Shown here: piece after piece, positions 58,894 through 64,000 of the stretch | Layout: each line of letters begins with the position of its first letter | Numbering within the stretch: the first letter of the stretch is position 1 | From: Candidatus Leptovillus gracilis | GTDB taxonomy: Bacteria > Chloroflexota > Anaerolineae > Promineifilales > Promineifilaceae | Direction: 5' to 3' | DNA: 64,000 bases | Assembly (NCBI GenBank): GCA_016716065.1 | Contig: JADJXA010000002.1 | Location: 806,001-870,000, forward strand | Notes under the pieces: model-generated | The model's input: only the letters and a program-made list of their open reading frames with translations | Databases searched by the model: none | What the model was told of the DNA's origin: nothing | Made by a program: the position numbers and the translations under genes

Positions 58894-59829
58894 CTACCAG
58901 AACCGCCGGCCGATCAGGAAACCGACGACAGCCATGCCGATCATGGCGCTGGCGCAGGGCAGCACAGCGCTGCCGGCGCTTCCGACGTCGTCCAGAGGTG
59001 CGGCCGTCGCTGCCGCCGTTGGCTCAGCGCTGCTGTCCAGGGCGCTGATGGTCGCCGCGCCCGCCGGGACCACAGACGTAGCCGTCGCGGCCACAGCCGC
59101 AGCACCCAATGGGTTGGTCGTCGGCTCGATGGTTGGCGGCACGGCGGTTGGCGGCACAGCCGTTGGCGTTGTTGACGGCGTGGGCGGTTGGGTGGCGGTG
59201 GGTGGCAGCGGCGTGGCGGTGGATGTGGGGCAGCCGGGCACGGCCGTTGGCTGCCATATCGCGCCGGGCGTTGGCGTCTGGCCATTGATGGGGGGCGCGT
59301 CTACGATGGGCACATCGCCGGTGTAGCCCTGCACCAGCACCACTTCGTTAGACACCCAGGCGGTTTGTCCATTCGCCAGAGTGATTAGCCACCAGGTGGC
59401 ACTGCCGGCGCGCCCCACAATCGGCCGTACCTCCCGCGAGAGCAGGTCGCCAATAGCGGCATAATCGGTTCCGGGGCCGGAACGTACTCGCGTGCTGCCG
59501 CGTGTCTGAATAGTTGGTGGTGTGCCGCAGGCGACGGCCGTCGGCAAGAAGCCGCCAACCGGCGAGGCAGCCAGCGTCGCCGCGATGGGGGTGTTTGTGG
59601 CGGTGACTGCCGGGGGATTGGTCGGCACGGCCGTCGCGCCAGGCGGTGGGTCGGTTGGTGGTGGGGGTGGCGGGTCGGTGGGCACGGCCGTTGGCGGCGG
59701 AATCGGCGTGCGCGTGGGAATGGTGAAATTAGGCAGGCTGGCGGCGCGCGGCGCGTTTGGACGCGGCGCATACAGGACTGTCAGCCCTAACCCGGTCAGG
59801 AGAATGAAGATGAGGAATCGTCGTGACAT
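58894..59829 (-). CDS. Surface protein with SH3b domain and C-terminal membrane anchor
   Basis: 311 residues. N-terminal signal or anchor helix (FLIFILLTGLGLTVLY), a Pro/Thr-rich stretch to about 95, an SH3b-like domain at about 105-170 (GSTRVRSGPGTDYAAIGDLLSREV), a second Pro/Thr stretch, and a C-terminal helix (ASAMIGMAVVGFLIG) followed by RRFW. SH3b domains bind wall peptides. It lies 16 bases after the DUF4012 gene in the same operon. Confidence 0.85.
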   Translation of the reverse strand: MSRRFLIFILLTGLGLTVLYAPRPNAPRAASLPNFTIPTRTPIPPPTAVPTDPPPPPPTDPPPGATAVPTNPPAVTATNTPIAATLAASPVGGFLPTAVACGTPPTIQTRGSTRVRSGPGTDYAAIGDLLSREVRPIVGRAGSATWWLITLANGQTAWVSNEVVLVQGYTGDVPIVDAPPINGQTPTPGAIWQPTAVPGCPTSTATPLPPTATQPPTPSTTPTAVPPTAVPPTIEPTTNPLGAAAVAATATSVVPAGAATISALDSSAEPTAAATAAPLDDVGSAGSAVLPCASAMIGMAVVGFLIGRRFW

Positions 59830-59845
59830 ACCGTACCCCTTTTGT

Positions 59846-61849
59846 TTATTGATACTGTAGCGTAATCAGCACGTCTGTGTCTACCGTGATCTGAAATTGT
59901 ACTGTTTGCCCATTAACGGCCGTCGGCGCGGGCGCGGCGGCAAGAAATTGTCGGCCCGGCGGCAGGGTCACGCTGATGGTCAACGGATAAGCCCGGCTGC
60001 CGGCCTGCTTAACCACGTTCAACTGATAGGTCTGCCGACCATCACCGCTCGCCTCAACAACTGTGGGCAGCGTGTATTGAAACTGGCTGTTCACTGTCTG
60101 GCCGGTGGGCAGCAGAAAATAGGTGGCAAATGTTGTCAGGTTGGGCATTTCCGGGATGGTTTGGGCCGCTCCCTGCCACGTTTGCCCAAAACGGTGGGCT
60201 TCGCCGGGGATAATGTGTTCGGTGGCGCTGATCAGTTGGCTCCCGGCCGGAACATACAGCCGCAAGTAATTCCACAAGCAGGCGTCAGCCAGCGTCAGGT
60301 AATCTGGCAGTTGGGCGTAGATGTCTATGTTGTAATGGACGCAGGCCTGGCCGTTGTTGGGGTGCGTGTGTGTGTATTGCAGCCTCAGGTCGGCCGCCGC
60401 TGCCCCCTCCGGCTGAAGTCTTACCCGGTAATCGGCGCTCATTTCGACATACAGGTTGGCTTTGCTGTAGCCCACGTTGGTGTCCACCACTGCCAGAAAA
60501 TCGGTGCGCGGCGCGGCGGTCAGACGGCCGTTCCACCCCAGTTCATCCAGCACCGCCTCCTCCTGCGGATAGCGCGAATACACTTGCAAATGCCCGGTCT
60601 GTAGGGCTGTGTCCATGTTCTTGCCCAACAGCGCCAGGTCCAATGAGCCAAAGTCAGTTTCGATTTTGCTCTTGATGGCCGCGGCAAAAGGACCCAAAAA
60701 ATCTTTGCGATTGCCCACCCATTCGACGGCCGTTTGTCCTTCGTCCGCGCCCCACGCCTGCCGCAGGGCTTCCGTGAGGTTGTTCTGATCGAGGACGATG
60801 TCGTCTTCCGGGATGGCGACCGGGCCGATGGCCTCGATGAGCAGGTGCAAGAAGCGCTGGTCCACGGCCACCGCCCCGTCAAGGGGGGGCAAATCCCGGC
60901 CGTAACTATACAAATCCATCATCTTCTCGGCTGAAGTAGGGAAATCGGGCCAAAAATTAGCGTCGCGGAAGAGGAAGAGGTCCAGCCCCATGAATTTTTC
61001 CAGCGGTTCGGGCGGGATGTCGTAAGGCTTGTCCCGGTAGTTGTCCACGGCAAAAGCGCTGTCAAAGTCGAAATCCTGGATACGGCCGTCGCTCACCGCG
61101 ATCACCCCGGCGCCGGAAATGTACCCACCGGTTGGCCGCATTTCATCTTCGTTTTGGGCCACCACCAGGTAAGTGCGTGGTCCATTGATGCCCATCATCT
61201 CTGGGGCGATGAGGGCGAATTGTAGGCCGTCTTGGGCCAGCGGCAGATAGACGTCGGCCTGGGCAAACAGGGTTTGCAGTTGGCCGGGCAACACGGCCGT
61301 ATCGCCAACAGCCGCGCGGGCGGCGACCACCCTGGTAAAGGCGTCGTTGGCGGCGCGTAAATCCGGTTCGGCGGCCGCCACCACCTGGACCAACGCGGCC
61401 AGGGTGTTGGTTTGCGGGCCGCCGCCTTGCTGGATGATGGTCAGCGCCGGTTTCAGGCCGCGCACGCTGTAAGCGGCCGTGTCCAGCCCGGCTGTCGCCA
61501 TCTCCAGCAACTGCGGGGCAATGACCAGTGTAGAACCCACTCTGGGAACCCAACCCAGATAAGGTGTCAGGGGCATGAAGACGGCCGTTTCCTTTTTCAA
61601 GGTCAACACGTCTCGGCGAACATCCAGCACCAGTTGTTCGGCGGCGTCCGGGTCCAGGCCGGTCAGCCCGGCGGCCGCCAGGCTTTCCAACTGCGGGCGC
61701 TGCGCCAGCAGCGATTGGGTGGCCCGATTGATGCGCCAGGCCTTTAAGCCCAACCAGCCCACCACCAACAGCCCAACGAGCAGGATGGTGATCCCGATGA
61801 ATTTGCGTTTGCTGCGCCCGGTGGGGACGCCTGTGTCGGCGGTTGTCAT
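59846..61849 (-). CDS. DUF4012 membrane-anchored extracytoplasmic protein
   Basis: 667 residues from ATG 61849 (GAGGAAATAGATTC before it), with the start overlapping the DUF2723 stop as ATGA. One N-terminal membrane helix (about 20-38), then a large outer part. Residues about 235-500 carry the DUF4012 pattern (YLVVAQNEDEMRPTGGYISG, VDQRFLHLLIEAIGPV). DUF4012 proteins are linked to exopolysaccharide loci and may relate to LytR-CpsA-Psr-like functions, but no reaction is established. The operon context of GT2 and DUF2723 genes supports a glycan role. Confidence 0.87.
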   Translation of the reverse strand: MTTADTGVPTGRSKRKFIGITILLVGLLVVGWLGLKAWRINRATQSLLAQRPQLESLAAAGLTGLDPDAAEQLVLDVRRDVLTLKKETAVFMPLTPYLGWVPRVGSTLVIAPQLLEMATAGLDTAAYSVRGLKPALTIIQQGGGPQTNTLAALVQVVAAAEPDLRAANDAFTRVVAARAAVGDTAVLPGQLQTLFAQADVYLPLAQDGLQFALIAPEMMGINGPRTYLVVAQNEDEMRPTGGYISGAGVIAVSDGRIQDFDFDSAFAVDNYRDKPYDIPPEPLEKFMGLDLFLFRDANFWPDFPTSAEKMMDLYSYGRDLPPLDGAVAVDQRFLHLLIEAIGPVAIPEDDIVLDQNNLTEALRQAWGADEGQTAVEWVGNRKDFLGPFAAAIKSKIETDFGSLDLALLGKNMDTALQTGHLQVYSRYPQEEAVLDELGWNGRLTAAPRTDFLAVVDTNVGYSKANLYVEMSADYRVRLQPEGAAAADLRLQYTHTHPNNGQACVHYNIDIYAQLPDYLTLADACLWNYLRLYVPAGSQLISATEHIIPGEAHRFGQTWQGAAQTIPEMPNLTTFATYFLLPTGQTVNSQFQYTLPTVVEASGDGRQTYQLNVVKQAGSRAYPLTISVTLPPGRQFLAAAPAPTAVNGQTVQFQITVDTDVLITLQYQ

Positions 61850-63294
61850 GAATCTATTTCCTCGGCGCAAGTCAGATTGAAGGGGATGGTAAAATGGGTG
61901 TTCAAACTGGCGCGGCAGGACGGCCGTTCCTCGATATTCAGCGCCGCAAAATTGGCCGCGTCTGGCTGTTCCAGACCGGCCAATCCCGGATGCAGCCGCG
62001 CCAGCCGCGCCCGATACCAATCAAAAGCCCATAAATTTTCGTCCACCAGAATCACGTCCGGGCGCTGCCCCTCGACGTGCTGGAAGTACCACAGCGCAAA
62101 AATCGTCGGGTCGCCCGGTGTAGACACGACGGCGCCTGGCGGGATGGCGGCCAGCAAGGCTTCGGCGCGCCCCCTGATCGGCTGCTTATCGGCGCGTAGA
62201 TTTTGCTCATTAAAGTTTACCAAAAGCAGGATCAGGGGCAAGCAAAGCGCCAGGATGCCCAGTTTATGATAAGTCGGAGCCAGCAGCAGACTCAGCAGCA
62301 GCCAGGCGGGCAGCGCCAGGATGATGGCGTCGTCGGGCAGATAGGCCAGGGCGAACAAGAGGTAGAGAACGGCCGTGCCTCCCAGCCACAGCGCTTGCTG
62401 TCGCTCCGGCCGGGGCAGCAGCCACACCCCGGCGGCAATGAGGGGGATGCCCGCCCAGGTGAATTGGCTGAGCCAAATAGGCAGCCAGGCAGCCAGCCGC
62501 ACCGGCAAATCGGCCAGGGGTAGGGCGAAGGCGTAGCCGCGATACAACTGCCCGCTTACCAGCCACCACCAGCCGCGCAGCGTGGTTGGCTCGCCCCAGA
62601 CGACGGGGCTGGCGGGGTGGGCCAGCCAGGGCAGCAGGACCAGGGGCAGCAGCCCAACCAGCCCGCCCAACAGCAGGCGGGGCCAACCGGCGCGCGGCGT
62701 CTGGGCCAGGGCCAGCGGCAGCATGAACCAGCCGGTGGGGTGGGCGGTGAGGCTAAGTCCGAGAAGAAAGCCGGTCAGCAAGGACGGCCGTTTCGTCAAC
62801 AGCGCCCACAAAAACAGAGCCAGCAGCAGCAGCGCCAACCCATACACTTCGGTGATGGTCGCCTGGCTCCAGACGAGACTGGAGAAGGCAAAGGTCAGGC
62901 CAACGGCCGCAGCGGTTATCGCCGACAGCGGGCGGGCGGCGGTGGGCAGCGGCCAGCGGGCGGCCGCCAGGGTTAACACGCCGGCCGCCAGGGCGACGGT
63001 GATGGCCGAAAAAAGGTTGAAGCGGTAAGCGACCGGGTCGAAGGGCAGGTAGACGACAATCTGGCCGAGCAGCCGATACAGGGGGTAACCGGGAGGATGG
63101 GGCAGACCGCGCGTGTAGACGGCCGTCATCAATTCACCGCCGTCTACGCCATGGTTGGCCCAGGTCAGGTCAGGGGCCAGCGTTAGCCCGTAGACAACCA
63201 GGGCCGCCAGCGTGGTGAAAATGGCTGGCAGCCAGACGGCCGCGCCCCAATTCGGCGCGTCAGCTAACCCAGATCGATCTGTAGCAGGCCGCAC
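61846..63294 (-). CDS. DUF2723-type membrane protein, O-mannosyltransferase-like
   Basis: 482 residues starting with GTG at 63294. About 10-12 membrane segments and the DUF2723 hallmark in the first loop: DGGELMTAVYTRGLPHPPGYPLY, broken here as DGGELM with HPPGYPLY, in which the acidic residues are expected to be catalytic as in GT-C enzymes. The C-terminal part (about 390-482) is outside the membrane. It may glycosylate a protein or a lipid-linked glycan. It overlaps the GT2 gene by 31 bases and the DUF4012 gene by four. Confidence 0.86.
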   Translation of the reverse strand: MRPATDRSGLADAPNWGAAVWLPAIFTTLAALVVYGLTLAPDLTWANHGVDGGELMTAVYTRGLPHPPGYPLYRLLGQIVVYLPFDPVAYRFNLFSAITVALAAGVLTLAAARWPLPTAARPLSAITAAAVGLTFAFSSLVWSQATITEVYGLALLLLALFLWALLTKRPSLLTGFLLGLSLTAHPTGWFMLPLALAQTPRAGWPRLLLGGLVGLLPLVLLPWLAHPASPVVWGEPTTLRGWWWLVSGQLYRGYAFALPLADLPVRLAAWLPIWLSQFTWAGIPLIAAGVWLLPRPERQQALWLGGTAVLYLLFALAYLPDDAIILALPAWLLLSLLLAPTYHKLGILALCLPLILLLVNFNEQNLRADKQPIRGRAEALLAAIPPGAVVSTPGDPTIFALWYFQHVEGQRPDVILVDENLWAFDWYRARLARLHPGLAGLEQPDAANFAALNIEERPSCRASLNTHFTIPFNLTCAEEIDS

Positions 63295-64000
63295 AAGTAA
63301 CCAAACCCCAGGGCCAGAGCGCGCAAGCCCAACATGAAGGGGGCGATAAACATCACCGCTTTATCGCGCCGCCATGCCTTGCCCAGGAAGGGCAGGGTGG
63401 AGGCCAGGAAGATGACTGTCAGCAGGAAGGTGAGCAGCCAGACAAACGGCAAAAGCAGGGAAACGGCCGTGCTGGCGACTATCACACCCATCAGGGCAAT
63501 CTGCAATTTTTGGGAGTGGGGCGTGTAGGTGTCTTCGATGAGCCGTTCGGGGAACTGGCGCACCACACGGGCGTTCCAGTAGCCGTTGAAAAATTTTTTA
63601 CGGCCGTAGGCCGGCAGCGTATGGGCATGGGTGTGGGCAACGACGGCGCGGGGCTGGAACACCATTTTGTAGCCCCGCGAAGCCAGCCGGTAAGACAGCT
63701 CCCGGTCTTCGACTGAGGCTGTGGTGAACTGCTCGTCGAAGCCATTGTTGTCCAGCAGCGCCTGGCGGCGGCAGGCGGCCGAATAAGAATCCATGAAGCT
63801 GATGGCGTCGTAATTCAGCAGCCTGTCGTATTTGTCTTCGTATTCCAACTGGACGAAGCGGGCGGTCAGCTCTTTTTGCTGGGTGATATAGCGGCCTTTG
63901 ACGGCCGTTGTCCCTTCATCCGCCAGCAGCGGCGCAACCAGCGCCGCCAGCCAATCAGGCTGGGGCACGCAGTCGGCGTCGGTGAAGCAGATGATGTCGC
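63264..64000 (-). CDS. Family 2 glycosyltransferase, 5' part beyond the window
   Basis: About 245 C-terminal residues are seen; the gene runs off the right edge. The visible part opens with IICFTDADCVPQPDWL, which carries the DxD motif, and has VKGRYITQQ, FDEQFTTASVEDRELSYRLA (the acceptor-site ED motif) and then two to three membrane helices near the end. Sugar donor is unknown. It is the first visible gene of the GT2, DUF2723, DUF4012, SH3b, MFS operon. Confidence 0.88.
   Translation of the reverse strand, partial: DIICFTDADCVPQPDWLAALVAPLLADEGTTAVKGRYITQQKELTARFVQLEYEDKYDRLLNYDAISFMDSYSAACRRQALLDNNGFDEQFTTASVEDRELSYRLASRGYKMVFQPRAVVAHTHAHTLPAYGRKKFFNGYWNARVVRQFPERLIEDTYTPHSQKLQIALMGVIVASTAVSLLLPFVWLLTFLLTVIFLASTLPFLGKAWRRDKAVMFIAPFMLGLRALALGFGYLCGLLQIDLG

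Larger units (their letters stand above)
225..63908. repeat. Dispersed octamer palindrome ACGGCCGT, about 97 copies
   Basis: Reading the window line by line I count about 97 copies of ACGGCCGT, often extended to AACGGCCGTT. First copy is at 225-232 and last at 63901-63908. Chance expectation for an 8-mer in 64 kb is one to two. Copies lie in genes in all frames (read as Thr-Ala-Val, Asn/Asp-Gly-Arg or Arg-Pro) and also in a few intergenic spots. Only about nine copies fall between 18.0 and 37.1 kb. This resembles the highly iterated palindrome HIP1 of cyanobacteria, but with a different sequence. Confidence 0.9.

Noticed and set aside
1..64000. tRNA and rRNA genes, phage modules, restriction or toxin-antitoxin systems
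   Set aside because: I looked for these in the gaps and among the proteins and found no cloverleaf, rRNA core text or matching protein families.

Overview
The window looks like a chromosomal segment of a Chloroflexota bacterium, probably Anaerolineae-like; this is inferred from gene content, not from a marker gene. The pointers are Hanks-type kinases next to a PP2C phosphatase and an FHA protein, many Thr/Pro-rich linkers on secreted proteins, LysM and SH3b cell-surface proteins, a four-domain S1 protein and very many palindromic intergenic repeats. GC is moderate to high. I see no rRNA, tRNA, CRISPR array or phage module. One IS1-like element and one transposase remnant are present.

Layout. 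0-8 kb: envelope and signalling genes (M23 peptidase-like protein, CAP/LysM protein, FHA protein, PP2C phosphatase, a Ser/Thr kinase fused to a degenerate M14 carboxypeptidase domain, and a stand-alone M14 lipoprotein). 8-16 kb: a repeat-rich gap, an ABC-F ATPase, a CPA antiporter, a DPP-IV-like peptidase and an MFS transporter. 16-18 kb: aroH-aroF preceded by what reads as a Phe/Tyr transcription attenuator. 18-38 kb: a pentose locus with a YtfQ/YtfR/YtfT/YjfF-type importer, a binding protein plus YesM/YesN-type two-component pair, araA, araD (frameshifted), a ribulokinase-like FGGY kinase, a second importer of GguAB/ChvE type whose binding protein is internally duplicated, and a LacI-family regulator with recognisable promoters and operators. 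38-49 kb: an SH3b kinase, a LysM lipoprotein, ClpC, S1, a GT39-like membrane protein, a PPOX-fold protein, gluconokinase, Nfu and RfbG. 49.7-50.7 kb: mobile elements. 50.9-64 kb: FadJ-like enzyme, DUF1801 and DinB proteins, a decayed sensor kinase, glutamine cyclotransferase with an MFS gene, and a long minus-strand operon running GT2, DUF2723, DUF4012, SH3b, MFS.

How it works together. The 18-38 kb locus can import pentoses in two ways and convert L-arabinose to xylulose 5-phosphate (isomerase, kinase, 4-epimerase). It has two control layers: a binding protein/histidine kinase/AraC-type regulator set and a LacI-type regulator. The aroH-aroF operon makes chorismate mutase and a DAHP synthase with an N-terminal regulatory domain, so Phe/Tyr supply may act both on the enzyme and on transcription.

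Two window-wide patterns stand out. The palindrome ACGGCCGT occurs about 97 times by eye where one or two would be expected, and is sparse in the pentose locus. Several families of intergenic repeats sit against gene 3' ends and in several cases contain the stop codon of the neighbouring gene.
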